DNA of 64,000 nucleotides. Origin: Perilla frutescens (Eukaryota > Streptophyta > Magnoliopsida > Lamiales > Lamiaceae). Shown piece after piece: positions 1 to 13,400 of this stretch; position 1 is the stretch's first letter; every line of letters begins with the position of its first letter. The notes below the pieces were generated by a model. The model did not search any database and was not told the DNA's origin. It saw nothing but the letters and a program-made list of their open reading frames with translations. A program made the position numbers and the translations under genes. The stretch covers positions 49,708,183 to 49,772,182 of the forward strand of contig BRKX01000011.1 in NCBI GenBank assembly GCA_026008535.1. The letters run 5' to 3'.

Positions 1-1830
1 TTTGGGGGTGCTTTTAGAGGTTTATTTTGTGTTTTTTAGGAGTGTTTTTAAGGTTCATTTATTGTATTTTTTAGGAGTTTGGGGGGAGGGGGTTAGGGTT
101 TTATTTTATGCTTTTTAGGATTTATTAATTTCATTTTAGAGTATAAATTTATATTGATTTCAAACAAATTATATCAATTCGCTTTAATTTTAGGGTTAAC
201 TAATTTTATTTTAGGGTATAAATTTTGTTGGAAAATTTAAAAAAAAGGCAAAGAAAAGCGGGAAAAAAAATTTAAAAATTCACTAGAAAAAAAATTAAAT
301 ATATAATTTTTTAAAAAGGAAGAAATTAAAAATTGAAAATAAAAGAAAAGAGGGAAAGGGGAGGGAGACCACTAAAAGAAAAATAAAAAAGAAAAGAAAA
401 AAGGAGGGGGTGACCACTTTGTTGGATCAAATAATATACGTCTAACACAAGAGATCCGTTAGACCATCTAACACAAATGTGCCCCATATTTTATATATGT
501 AAATCGAGAGACATACATACTTCAAATCACCATTAAATAAATTAAATTAATTTACTTTAATTTTAAAGTTTACTAATTTCATTTTAGTGTATATATATTT
601 ATTTGAAAAAAATCAATTATCGAGTGCAGTACATGAGACCATGCGTTAGTATCGGGCGAGTGCACTGCGTGAGACGCTAAATAAAAAAAATTATTTACAA
701 AATGAAATGTATATTTGTAAAAAAAAAAGGAAGAAATTTTATAAAAAAAAAAGAAAAGGAAAAGAGGAGGGTCACTAAAAAAAATGGAAGGAGGTTGCCT
801 TTTTAGGTCAAATAAGATATGTCTAATGTAAAAGATCCGTTAGACGGTCTCACGAGATATTTTGAAAAAAAAAAATCTAACATCTCTTTCGATTCATATA
901 ATAATCAGATTGGGGTGAAATAGTCAAAGGTGGTTGAGCTATTTGAACTGTTCTTCGATGCAAACAAATGCGGTGTGCTAGCTTTTTGAGAGTGTCTGTG
1001 TGTGCATATATAAGAAAAAAAAAATAGAAGATTGCGTGACGGTTGATCGATCGGATTTAAGTGAAATTTTTTGAGAATGTTACGTTTTAATTGTTGGGGC
1101 ATGTGTAAACCTTATCTAACAAAATCATTTTAGGTAATTATATTTGATGTGTTCAAAACAATTGGCTCGGATCAATTTGCAAATGAGTGCTATAATTAAT
1201 AATTTAATCACATCGGTAAAAGCTCATAAATCGTAAAGTAGTGGCTATATGTGATGGGCCCCGTAAACAATACATTTCTATGGTACATTTAGCCATATTT
1301 TATTATCATTAATGCATGTTATGTGTATTAATTTTCCTACTCATGCATTTAATGACATCATTAATGATATACATGACGTATATTGATGATATGAAATATG
1401 AGCAATTGTAACAGGGAATCGAACCGCAATTATTCTTATCTAGCCTTTCTCGGGAAAGATTATGGACGTAAAACTTTTTATGAATTTAATCTTGTTTTTG
1501 TTATATCAGATATGAAGCCTCTTCGGGGGAAGATCATGACAAAAAAGATTGAACATATTTCGTGTGTAGGTTGTTACTAGCTTAGGGTTCTCGTTTTACC
1601 CGAATTATAAGTACATGGACTTGATTTTACCCAACTAAAATACAGTGACCCAATTCAGAAAAAAAATTAATAATACAGGGACCCAAATATGATTTTTGCC
1701 TTTTTTTGTATGAACCCTTTTGGTAAGCCTGAAAGCATAATTGCATCAAGTTTCTATGGCTCAAAATGGACAATATCATATAGATGTGAAGACAAATCAT
1801 TTCTATATTATATATATATATATATATATA
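1..1830. other. AT-rich intergenic DNA with a diverged duplicated unit
   Basis: No supported gene. Two related units of about 350 bp, near 120-480 and 530-870, share a T-rich opening (tttactaatttcattttag type), a purine-rich middle and an ending that contains agatccgttaga. This looks like an old tandem duplication of a dispersed repeat. Short ORFs at 905-1102 and 1398-1580 show no recognisable protein. A pure AT dinucleotide run lies near 1806-1830. Confidence 0.5.
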
Positions 1831-2010
1831 GTGTCTCGTGTGAGACTATCTTATGAGTCAAAATCATAAGACGTGTCAAAATCCGAATCTAAACGTAATC
1901 AAATACCAATAAAATATAAATGTGCTAGTAGACATGAGTTTGGATCCAAATTTTAATATGTCTTACAAATTTTGACACATAAGACGATTTCACATAATTT
2001 TTTTTGTCAA
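1831..2010. repeat. Small MITE-like inverted repeat
   Basis: The left side carries gtgagactatcttatgag followed by tcaaaat. The reverse complement of the right side (about 1963-2000) reads gtgaaatcgtcttatgtg followed by tcaaaat. The arms are imperfect and the ends cannot be fixed, because the left side runs into an AT microsatellite. A Stowaway-like or similar MITE is possible. Confidence 0.35.
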
Positions 2011-3027
2011 TGATATATATCGGAAAAATTCTAAACACAACTCCTATTTTACTATTCATAATTCCAACTATTTTATAAAATATAAAAATAAATATAATAA
2101 GACTTTTCCAACGCTTAATTAGCCCTCCAAAATTTATAAACATACATCAAAAAATTGGAAGATTCACCCGTCTTGCGCCATACACACCCACTAACATTGT
2201 TCAACAAAATGCCACAAAAAAAAATCCGTATAAAATCACAAATTTGTTTAAATTTACGTTATTCTTTTGGAAAACAATTAGCATAAAATTTGACGATGAC
2301 TATTGAAAAGAGTCCAATTGTCTGATTCGAGTGAAATCAAGAGACTCTCAAATTCTCCATAATCATTTGTTAGTTAAATTAAGAACAAAATTGTATTACC
2401 TGAAAAAACTGATAGAGATAATCACATGGACAAAAAAAAAGTAATTTGAGACTTGAATAATGAAACGTATGATTTTCCACGAAAGCCCTATATAAATAAT
2501 TGGTGCTTATCACATAAAATACCTATCAGGTGAATTATCCATTCCATGAATTTCCTAATTAATTGAACAAACCGTATCTTACTTTTGTTTTTTGAAGTAG
2601 TCCAGTTGTTCCTTTGCAACATAAAACACATTGCAGTACTATAGAAACATTTTCAAGCAACGAGGATTAGGAGTGACATTTTTCAGAAAATTATATAGCC
2701 GAGTAAAAATAAGAAAATAAGAACGTGGGTGAACATGACACACAATTGGTGAATTATTGATTTTTTTAATTTTTTTTTTTGTCTATTCTCTAGCTTTTAT
2801 CAATTATAAAAAAATATGGAGATAAAAAGGAGGCTATAATTTTATAATTTTTGTTGTCTAGCGTTTCTCATTTTTTTAGTTATATGAAAATGGTTGAAAG
2901 CTATGCTATAAGGGATATGCTAGAATTTGATGTGTTGGCATATTTATTTTCATAGTTTATAAAATAATGAGGAGTTGAGGACCGTAAAAAGTGAAATGAG
3001 GACTCTGTTTATAATTTTCTAATATAC
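2011..3027. other. AT-rich intergenic DNA
   Basis: I see no gene, RNA or repeat structure here that I can support. The minus-strand ORF covering 1925-2143 is low-complexity and overlaps the inverted repeat. Confidence 0.5.
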
Positions 3028-3420
3028 GGGAAATTTACATTTTGATATCTATAATTTGGACACTTTTTGAAAAATGATCCACTTTATTACTATTAACAAA
3101 ATACTACTCACTTTTTCAATTTTTTTGCAAATCTGACCTCAATCAAATTTCCAGCCTAAAATATTTATGTGGCACGCCGGAATTCTTATGTGGCTTTTAT
3201 GCTCCAATAAAAAATATTACCTTGATATTCCATGTCAATTATGAACTAAAAATAAAATAAAATTATTGGGCATGCAACGTAGATATTTTAGGCTAAAAAT
3301 TTGATCGAGGTCAGATTTATAAAATTTTTGAAAAAATGGGTACTGCTTTGCTAATAGTAATAAAATGGGTCATTTTTGAAAAGTGTCCAAAATGTAGGTA
3401 TTAAATTGTAAATTTTCCCT
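3028..3420. mobile_element. Foldback MITE, GGGAAA ends
   Basis: Two inverted arms of about 150 bp enclose a short AT-rich centre. The left arm starts gggaaatttacattttgata; the right arm read backwards starts agggaaaatttacaattta. Both arms continue through 'ttggacacttttt..aaaaatga' and 'tctgacctc.atcaaattt'. The flanks tctaatata and tctattaata may be a degenerate target duplication of about 9 bp. A GGG terminus with long arms resembles Mutator-like MITEs, so I place it there tentatively. Confidence 0.7.
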
Positions 3421-5114
3421 CTATTAATATCGTGTGTGTATCAGCAAATGGTATTTAAAGTCATGGGGCCAGATAGATTGTTGTTGGTGGCTTAAAAGAA
3501 ATAATTGCATTAACAATTAAATTTAGAAGTATAATAACTTTGGAAACCCAATCTACCTCCAATGTCCATATATATGACCTCATTTATCAAGAAATAAAAT
3601 GGATATTTGAAAATCAAATATTTATTTCTGTATTCTGATTTGGGCCCAATTAAATAAATTTGGGCCTTTTCTTTGATCCTCCCCAACAGAATTTACATCT
3701 TTTTCCATTCCAGATATAATTAATTCGACCCACTTCCTCTTATATTACCATAATTATTATACATATCTATTTATATTTTTTCCAATTGAAGAATAGAAAA
3801 TTACAGATCGTACCGTTGCAGTGGTTCCAGTCTTATAATTTTATAAAAAAAAAAATTGAGTTGGGAAGAAGCAAGTTTCAAGTTCGAGATCACTTTTATA
3901 ATTTAAATTCCTAGAAGTATATTACTCGGATAAGAAAATATAATGGGCTGTATACTTCACTATTCGAATCGAATCCGTTAGTGTTACCGATAAAATATTA
4001 ACAATATACTATTGCACACAAATTAAATATTTAAGTGGACACCACAATTTTCTAGAATTATGGTATGCATATATAAATGCTGAAAATTATGTCAAATAAT
4101 ATAAACAAATACTTTTTAGATACACTGTTTCAATAAAAATAAAATAATATAATATAGTGTATATGCTATTAACTAAAGTGTGAATGCATAAATATCCCTT
4201 TGACAAGGTGGAATGTGGATGACCTAGTGATGACTGATAAGTGGAGTTTTCTCATTCCTCACCCATAATATATAGTAATTATGAGTTACTTTCATCATAA
4301 AAAAAAAAGGTAAATAAATTCGATTGCATCTTAATTATTAGAGGATTTTTCTGTCCCACTTTCTATGTGTCAATTGTGTGTTATTACATACATTTATTAT
4401 AATAATAAACCATGCCATTCATATCTCGAGCTCTATACTATGAACATTATAATGAAAATTACATGATATTAATATATTAGCAAAGGAGTTGGAGAGGAAA
4501 AGTTGGACATGTGAGTTGTGATCTCATATATATATATATATATGTATGTATGTATGTATGTTGATCGAGGAGTTAAGATTGGCTACATATACCTAATTAA
4601 AATCGGGTATGTGCAACCGCATTATGTAATCATATATATATTGAGAGGCATGCACACCTAAAAACACAATTTCTTCCATAATTTCCACCCATTTCGAGTC
4701 TAAAAAGATAAAATTGTGGCTTGTGAGCCATCACATGGAGCACACGTGCATGTTCATTGCTCCTTAGTATGTAAAATTAAAGGTGGGAGAAGAGAGGAAA
4801 AAGAGGTTTATGGACCACATAACTCTAACATGGTATAATCAACAACACATATATATGAAAGATTTTTAATTATTCTTGTCAACTAGCTTAGGCCAGCACA
4901 TGATGATATACCATTAATTTGAATGACTATTCCGGTCGAATTTCGATTGTTGTGATGCATGTTTCACACTCGCAAATTCTCAAGTATATCGAATGTATTA
5001 TATTAGACGGACAAGCGCCATCTTAGACCCAACCTAAAGAAAATTAGTATTATTTCTAATACTTATATATATATATTACATTTTTTATAATTATTACTGC
5101 ACCAATAATATTAA
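3421..5114. other. AT-rich intergenic DNA
   Basis: No gene supported. It contains AT and ATGT microsatellites near 4528-4560. A fragment near 3820-3900 contains caagttcgagatc, which resembles a tRNA B box, but no A box or tail can be assigned with confidence. Confidence 0.5.
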
Positions 5115-6029
5115 GGGCATGACTAGTATGGAGGAATGAAGTCGGGTGTGAATGAAATGATAATGAGAATGGAACAAATTAAAATGAACATTTCTATGAC
5201 TTGTATCCACAAGGAATAAGATATGACTGAAACTGGAATTCTTTAATTGATTTTATTATCATGGTTTATAATTAGTAAATAAAATATTTGAATTTATTTA
5301 AACTTATTTTCAATTAACAAAATTAACCATCAAACGCTATTATATTTTTAAAATATATTATTGGATATTTTTTAAGTTATGTCTCAATTAAAATTTGTCA
5401 AAAAAACAAAATGTGATTTCAGTAATTATTTAACAAATGAATAATAAGTTCGTATATTTTATGTAAGTTTTTTCCTATAATATTAGTAATAGTTTTAAAA
5501 TAATTATAGAATTTTATGAATCATGAATAATTTATTAATTAACTTTTAAACAATTTCATACATTTCTCAAATTTAAATATTGTATATTATTTTCTATCAA
5601 ATTATTTTTATGAAAATCATAATTTTGAAAATTTTCGTATGAATCTTTACAAATTTTTGATGAAATTTGAGTTTTTATAACTTTAAATAGTTCTTGTGCT
5701 TTATTTTATTTTCTATAAAATTGTTATAATTTTAATTTTTTATACTTATGTAAATTATATTTTGTATTTAATCTATGAATATAATGTTTAATTTATTGAT
5801 GTAAAAAAATAAATATGGATAATTCTATTAAAATAAAAAATATTTATTGGTCATTGGGAATAGATAATAACATGGGGGCAGATGGAATAGCTAATCCCAA
5901 TTCTGAAAAATACGAATTACCACGAGAATGGTGATTCCTGATAGCAAAACTATATTAATCCCGAGGTTAGAAATAGAGGTAGGGATGGTGATTACATTCT
6001 TACTGTATTCCTGCATATCAACCATGTCC
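5115..6029. mobile_element. PIF/Harbinger-like non-autonomous element
   Basis: The 5' end reads GGGCATGACTAGTATG and the 3' end, reverse-complemented, reads GGACATGGTTGATATG. Both are followed a few bases in by AGGAAT. The element is flanked by TAA on both sides (5112-5114 and 6030-6032), which matches the 3-bp TWA target preference of PIF/Harbinger. The 915-bp interior is AT-rich and has no transposase, so a helper element would have moved it. Confidence 0.6.
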
Positions 6030-6032
6030 TAA

Positions 6033-7201
6033 AAGTATCACGCAATTAGCATATGTAGTGCACGTCTGCACATGCATCGATATATATAAAGCTTATGTAT
6101 TTTCTTTATGTACCATCTGATGTGCACAAAGTCTTCTCTTTCATAATTTATTTTCTATGTGAGGGTCGAGAGAGTGAGTGGCGAAGGGCGTTGTTAAAGG
6201 TAATTAATGGGCCGGGGTAAAATATGAATGTTTGAATTATTAAAAGAAGGATGAAGACCCTTCAAAAAAAAGAAAGAAAGGAAGATGAAAAAAGTGGGAG
6301 AAAATTAAGTAGGACCAATTTTGAATTTTGATGAAAGGAAAGGGACCATGATTTTGACTTGTGGCTCATTCTTCTTTATTTAATCTTTACATAAAGTGCA
6401 GGGGGCTCGTGGTGTTGGTCATTATCACCACCCAATTCCATCCATCGTTGCATTTACGTACATATGATATGAGAAAGACTAAGTATAAATGTCACTATTT
6501 TACTCCTATGGATATAGGTTTTAACTAGGATGAATTATCGTTTATATTTCAAATTGTTTTTATTTTTTCAGAGGTATCATACATTAACATTTCTTGGTCA
6601 ATATAATATCAAACTATTTTTAGAAAGAGATGTACATTGGATGCACATAAAATTTTTATATCAGATAAAAAAGGTATCACTTGTAATATTGAAAAATATA
6701 ATTTTTGATATTAAAAAGTATCACATTCATTTTACCAAAAACAAAAAAGATGGTGACATTTTTATAATTATTACAACACTTTTTTTGATTGAAAAGGTAT
6801 CACTAATAATATTAAAAAGTATCAATTATAATAATGAAAAATGTCATAATTTTCGTCTAACCGAAACAATTTGGTACAACACTACCCAAGTTTTTGCCTT
6901 TTAAAAATTCATCAGATCTAACATCAAATGCATTTTCCAACCAAAAATTACCTCATGCTTCGAATAAATACTTGGACATTCTTCCTCACAGGTTCATATG
7001 TTATGCAAAGCAACCACATCTATGATATTGACATTTTTACTTTGACTTTTGGCCATCTGTTCAAATTTGATTTTGGCTGAAAGTGCATATGATGTGAGAT
7101 TTGATTATTTTTAAATAGTTTAGGAATTTAAACCCTGTTAGTTTGTGATAGATTCACAAAAGTGGAAATAATTTTGACAAATATATTCTCATTCTCTCCC
7201 T
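6033..7201. other. AT-rich intergenic DNA
   Basis: The only long ORF (6530-6904, +) is low-complexity and built from a repeated phrase (aaggtatcact.taatattgaaaa type), so it is not treated as a gene. Nothing else is supported. Confidence 0.5.
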
Positions 7202-7209
7202 AATAAATG

Positions 7210-7671
7210 TAGGGCTGTAAACGAACCGAATAAAGACGAACATTCTGATTTTCGAGCTTGGCTCGTTAAGGAATATTCAAGCTCGATTCGAGTTTTCTTT
7301 TCTCTTGTTCAAGCCTAGCTCAATAAATATTTGTTATGTTTTAATTCGGCTCGAGTTCTGCTAATGAAATGATAAAAAAATTACTAATCGAGCTTGAGTT
7401 CGAATACTCGAAAAAAAAAAGGTTGGTTTAATTTACATATTCAAGCTCGAACTAAAAAAAAGGAACTTATTTAATTTACTCGTTTGAAATATTTATAATA
7501 CTCATGAACATGTTTGTGAACATGTTCGATTAAACATGTTTGCGAGTTTTCCGAGCCGAATACTACTATGTTCGAGCTCGGATCGTTTGGAAAACGAACA
7601 AATTTTGAATGAGCTCTTTTCGAGTTTAACCCCGAATAGTTCGCGAGTGACTCTGTTCATTTATAATCCTA
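7210..7671. mobile_element. hAT-like MITE rich in GAGCTCG motifs
   Basis: The left end is TAGGGCTGTAAACGAACCGA. The right end, reverse-complemented, is TAGGATTATAAATGAACAGA. The flanks are aataaatg (7202-7209) and aataaatt (7672-7679), an 8-bp target duplication with one mismatch, as expected for hAT. The 462-bp interior has many degenerate gagctcg/cgagct subterminal motifs and no transposase. Confidence 0.55.
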
Positions 7672-7679
7672 AATAAATT

Positions 7680-10040
7680 TAGGATTGAAATTTGAAGATT
7701 GTAAATGACAAATATTTTAAAACAAATTAAAAATTTTAGAAAGATGATTAATTTGAAAGGGATGGAGTTAAGATTTACCTTAGTTTTTATGCATAAATTC
7801 ATTCTCTACATTGACGACGATGTGTGCTATATATGGGAATAGGTGCAAATTAGTCCAGATTTATACTTTTAAAGTGTTAATTGATCCCTAAATTATTTTT
7901 TCATTCATTTCACTATTTTCTTTCAATGATCCACAAAGAACGACTCTCAATCTAACAAAATCTAAACACTTAAAACACCTCATGTAAAATATTAATCAAA
8001 TGGACATACTTTTCTTTGTTATGACAAATTAAGGAAACTCACAACCTCTACCTTAATGTGTGTTATATAAAATTATGCTCAAATGAAATAGCCAACAAAT
8101 AATACGGAGAGACAAAATGCATTAGAAAAACTTACCAACACCATACAAGAGAGACAAATCACACCGGGAGAAAACTCACAACTAAAGAGAGACAAATCAT
8201 TATCTACCACGTATGAGAGGCAAAGCGCACTTTTTTTTTTTAACAAACAAGACCTAAGTCGGATATTTAAGAAAATTATCAAGTAGAGAGATTACTTGTA
8301 ATGACATGAACCAAAAGAAGAAGAAAAACAGACTAAACCTATAGATTTTATTCGGTTGAGGGGGCGAAGTATTGTAGGGAACTTGAAAATTTGCATCAAT
8401 TAGAACACAACCAGATTTTTTTTGTTTTGTTATGGAAGCACCTAAGTCACTAAGTGTGTGAGTCATATGCACAAAAATGACCACTAGCTCGTTTAATTTT
8501 AGAAATATTACCCAAAAAAATATTTATTTGAGCAAAGACAGAGACTACGGTATTTTTTTTTATAAAATACACACTTTTTATTTTTTATTTTCATAAAGTG
8601 AAATTCTACAAATTTTTCTAATTTAAGACACGTATCTCTTTATGTAATGCTCCGAACCCATGTGAGTGAGGCTTGTTGCGATACGACAACGCAATGAACT
8701 CTATTAACAACTACCTAAATACTTGACACTCATTTGTATTTTATCAAAATAATTAACTCAAGTTGATAGAAAACTTGATTGAATCGTCTTATAAATTATG
8801 GAAACATGAGGTTCTCATACACTTTCCCAACTATATTTCTTATGTTGAAACCTATAAACTGCATAAAATACCTTCTCAAACTCATTTTAAAACAGACCTT
8901 CCAAAATATTTATCAATAGATTTGTTAGGATAATTGACATATTGCCCGTCACAAGTCAAAAGTGCGTTGACACTATACCTCCTAAAATTGAAAATTTGGC
9001 AATTTATACTCTAAAATATAATAGATACTGTACTTTGCACTTTTAGGGATTTTTAGTAAAAAAATTACAAGGATAATTATTATCAAAGGTATTTATAAGG
9101 ATATTTATGTCCTTTATTTTTTTTCTCCTTTTTTATTATGTTGTTATATTTTCTCCCCGTGCTCCTAATTTTTAATTTTTTTTAGCATTTTGATTTCCTT
9201 TCTTTTAATAATTCAATCTCTCCTTATTCCACCATTAAAACAAATGATTGACATATTCATTGATCCATATGTACATGCTTCATAAATCTAGTGACATGCT
9301 CGGATCCATTTTATGAAATGCTCACACTGGGGTTGGTTGGGCACACTCAACTATTTTTCACATTGGCTCGATGTGTCAGCCTGATCAATTCACTTTTTAG
9401 GTAATGACAGAGCGACAAACATCAGGTTGACCTAACCCCTTCTCAAGCATTGTCCCAAAATTTTTGAACCGATCCGACCATTTTAACATATCTATCAATA
9501 TATTTAACTTTAAATTATTATTAAGATTCGAACTTAAAACCTAAGCTTCCCCAAAGATATACCCTAACGCTTTTTTTTTCAACAACTACATAATATATAC
9601 ATAATTGAAAGGGATCAATAATTATTTAATAAAACCATGGCAATTGCTTTGCCTTAATGTGAGTAAGTGTTTTTTTGGATAAATATTTGCTTGTGACCAG
9701 TCTAACACAATTACTCATCTATTGATAACAAAACTATAAAGTACCAATCATGTTATGAATTGATAATGTTTCTCAAACTAAATAATAAATGCCACATCAA
9801 GGTTTATTCACCAAATTTGTATACTGAAAGTACTATAGTGTTAAGGTTTGCTAAAAGAGAGAAAATAAGCCCAAACATACCATATATAAAATACATAATT
9901 GAAAGTTCAATTATTATCCATTTTACTAAATTGCTATATCTTTTTCATACTCTTTCACTCCCATAAAGAAAAAAAAAGGTCTCGAGGGAAAAAAATAAAA
10001 ATTGGAATTCCACAAGTCCACACTTTCCTCTCTCTCTCTC
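7680..10040. other. Intergenic DNA upstream of the PRAF gene
   Basis: It is AT-rich with several short unsupported ORFs (8079-8282 and 8254-8484 on minus, 9760-9966 and 9899-10105 on plus). I cannot place a TATA box or a transcription start with confidence. Confidence 0.45.
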
Positions 10041-10461
10041 TCTCTCTCATATCTGTGCACAGAATAGTACTGTTACACACTCCAGCTGCAAAAAGAAACT
10101 GTTAATTATCAGATCAAAAACCCATTGGATTTTACTCAACTCACCTTTTTCTGATCTCCCATTTTCTCTCACAACACACACCTTCGCCTCATCGCAGCCG
10201 ATTGGCGGCTGCGATAATACCCGTAAACCCCATCTTTCTGTTACGCCGTCGATTAATTCACTACTTCATTCTCCTACGTGGTTCGTAAATCACGTTTACG
10301 CGGCAATTGGCGAGCTCTGCAGTTTTATCTGGTGCAATTCGTGCGGTTACCCTGCCGACCTCGGAGTGCAGTTGACTGGGAGTAGAGTATTATATGAGCG
10401 TCGATGGTGGATGGGGGTTTGCATTTAGGGCTTGCTCGGGAAAGCGGAAATTTGTGTTTTG
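10026..10461 (+). promoter_or_regulatory. Probable PRAF leader with CT tract and two overlapping uORFs
   Basis: The stretch before the PRAF start codon becomes GC-richer and opens with a CT run (about 10029-10049), a common plant leader feature. Two upstream ATGs run into the main start. uORF A, 10394-10462, encodes 22 aa, and its stop overlaps the start codon as TGATG. uORF B, 10404-10481, encodes 25 aa and ends inside the coding region in another frame. If the mRNA starts upstream of 10394, both should reduce initiation at 10462. The transcription start itself is not visible. Confidence 0.5.
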
Positions 10462-13400
10462 ATGTCACGCGCCGCCGATAGGATGAGCAGCTCCGACGTC
10501 AGCAGAGCTGGTGGCCCAATCGAGAGGGATATCGAACAAGTATAAATTTATTGGCTTGTTATTGCTTTTTTGGTTTTTTTAATGAGCATCATTAACTTAA
10601 GCTGTAGTAGTGAACCTATTGCTTAATGATTTTGTAGCGATAGTATTTGTTTTCCTTCGGCTTAGATGATTGGGTTCTTGGGAATTTCGTCAAATTGCTC
10701 AAATACTAATACGTATAGGCTTGTTTTCGGTTACAAATCCTTACATTGTTGACTAGAATGTGTACTTCCTAAGAATTAAGATCAATAATGTTGTTGGGGG
10801 GTGGGGGATTAGGTATAGTTACATGCTGATGTACTTAATGGTATATTGGGATGGATAGGGGTTGGGGTTTTGATGATGTATGTACAGATGCTGCTCCTTT
10901 TTTTCTTTTTCCTTTTTTTAATTATTTCGCTGCAGCGCTTTATTCACACATTTTGACCATAATGCATTCTATAACAAAATTTCCTTGTTATGCATACTTA
11001 TAGTGTTGACATGTCGTGTTTGTGTATAATTATATACTGCGAAATGCAAATGCATCAGTAACTGAAGTTACTTTATGCAGAAAGGTCTTCCTTTGCTGCT
11101 AGTTGACTGGTTTTGTGGTTTAATTGAGTAATTTTGTTATACCTTATAAGTAGATTATCGCCAAGACTTTTACATTGACATGATTATGTGAAAACCATTT
11201 TCTAGAAGTTAGAATTAGAAAGCTACAAGGAAAGATTCTGGATTTTGTCTAATTACTTAGAAGTTTGTAAAACCTTAACACCAATTCCTGAAAATGGAAT
11301 CTAGCTCCTTAGACCTTGTTCAAAGATAATAATCTTGGCTAACCTTCATAATTATTTATGGTGTTGACATATAGTGTTTGCTTATAATTATATACTGTGA
11401 AATTCAAATGCATTAATAACTGAAGTTACTTTATTCAGAAAGGGCTTCCTTTGCTGCTAGCCGTGACTGGTTTTGTGGTAATTTGATAATTTTATTATAA
11501 CTAGATCACCAAGACTTTTACATTGACATGATTATGTGAAAAGCATGTTCTAGAATTTTGAATTAGAAAGCTACAAGAAAGATTCTGAATTTTGTCTGAA
11601 TTACTTAAAAGTTAGTAAAACCTTAACACTGATTCCTGAAAATGGAATCTAGCTCCGTAGACCTTGTTCAAAGATTGGCTAACCTTCTCACTCAAAAAAA
11701 AAAGAAAAAAGAAAAAGATTGGCTAACCTTCATAATTTTTTTTCTGTCTATCTTTTTTGCAAACTTATGCATCATCCTTTTGTTTTCGGGGTGCCATACC
11801 CCCTCCCCCCAGCCCCCCCCCCCCCCCCCCTAGTTTCAAAGGATATGATATGCGCCTGCACCCTTTCGTTCTATGTTTGTTCCTATAAATAAAGCTTCAT
11901 GTGTCTAAATAGGCCCTAGAGAAGTCCCAAGTGATTCCATAGCTTCAGATGATCAAGGGATTGCATAAATATTTTTTTCCTTTTGAGTTCCAAATAGCTC
12001 AATGCTCAACTATTATTTTAATTTTGTCAGCACTTGATAATCATGTTCTTCTAATGGTTTTTTTTTTAAGTTGTAATTGCTCTTCAGGATTTGTTCCTCG
12101 ACTTTCTTAGTTTGCTGCATGTTCAACTGTTAACATACATAATTTCTTATCATGCTGTTTCATTTGTTGTGCCCAGCAGTCCACATGTTTGTTTTCATTA
12201 ACTGCTTGATATAGTTTGTTTCTGTGTGAACCATGGTGGCGGCTACGCTAACCTAGTCAATTTGCTGATTTTTTATGACAGGCAATCACTGCTTTGAAGA
12301 AAGGTGCATACTTACTGAAGTACAGAAGAAGAGGGAAACCTAAATTTTGCCCATTCCGCCTGGCAAATGTAAGCCCATTGGCTTTTTAAGATTTTGGCTT
12401 TTGGCTTCTGTCACTTCAGTTTGTGTCCATACAATGAGTTAAGAATGCAGTTAATTCCAATCATCTTCAGTTTTGTATTTGCATGTTGCTGTCTCTCTCT
12501 CTCTCTCTCTCTCTGTCTCTTTGAAGTTCATGAAATTATGTGGAGCCGTGTTAGTGTGTTACAGCTATCTATCATGCATGTATGTTCAAATCCTGTTTGC
12601 ATCTTGATGGTTGTTTAGGACAACTGTCAATGATGAATGCATTAGCTGCTGAATGTTGTAGTAGTTGATCGACATGCCACTTAATTTCTAGACTTATAGC
12701 ATGCTATGAAACTATTAGTGTACAAAAGTGACCATTAATTTTGATATGTTATTTTTCTCTCAGCTATAATTTGAAGTACCAGCAATTATTTAAATCAAAA
12801 TAAAGTATATTGCCCGCCCCCTACCCCCAACAAAAAAGGAAAGAAGAATAAAAGAAGGAAAAGAAGAACATGACAAATTGTGGGAGTTTTCTGTCCTTGA
12901 ATGTGATGATTTTTGTATTTTTTTTTACAAAATATATTGACTATTTTACACAATAATCCTGGTAATTTGATTATTCTGGATAAAGCCTCAAAATTTTGTT
13001 GTTGATTCATATGATTGACAAATGTGCTCTAGGCTGATAAATGAAGCCCTCTACAATAGATGAATAATATGGTCTAAGCTTTGATTTCTTCTGCTAGTAA
13101 GGGAGCTGGCGTGGACAACCATAGTTTTATTTAAGAAAGTAGCACATTGTCACAGAATTCTATTACCTTTTATAACACTAGCCCAATAAACCTTGCTTAC
13201 AGTTCACTTGAAACTTGAAAGATCTGTTGATTTGATTAAATCTGATAAGTACCATCAAATATAAGCTGATTCTCTGATCATGAAAAGTGTTGATCACATT
13301 TGGCATGGTTCTTGAACCTTGGAACAATATTTTGTCGTACATATAATGGTATTGACATTTACTAATTACTTCTCTTTTATGATGTTATTCTTGGTCTGCT

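Noticed and set aside
3820..3900. Possible second SINE (B-box-like caagttcgagatc)
   Set aside because: No convincing A box at the right spacing, no tail and no target duplication.
6530..6904. 124-aa plus-strand ORF
   Set aside because: It is built from AT-rich repeated phrases and is rich in Ile/Lys/Phe, with no family signal.
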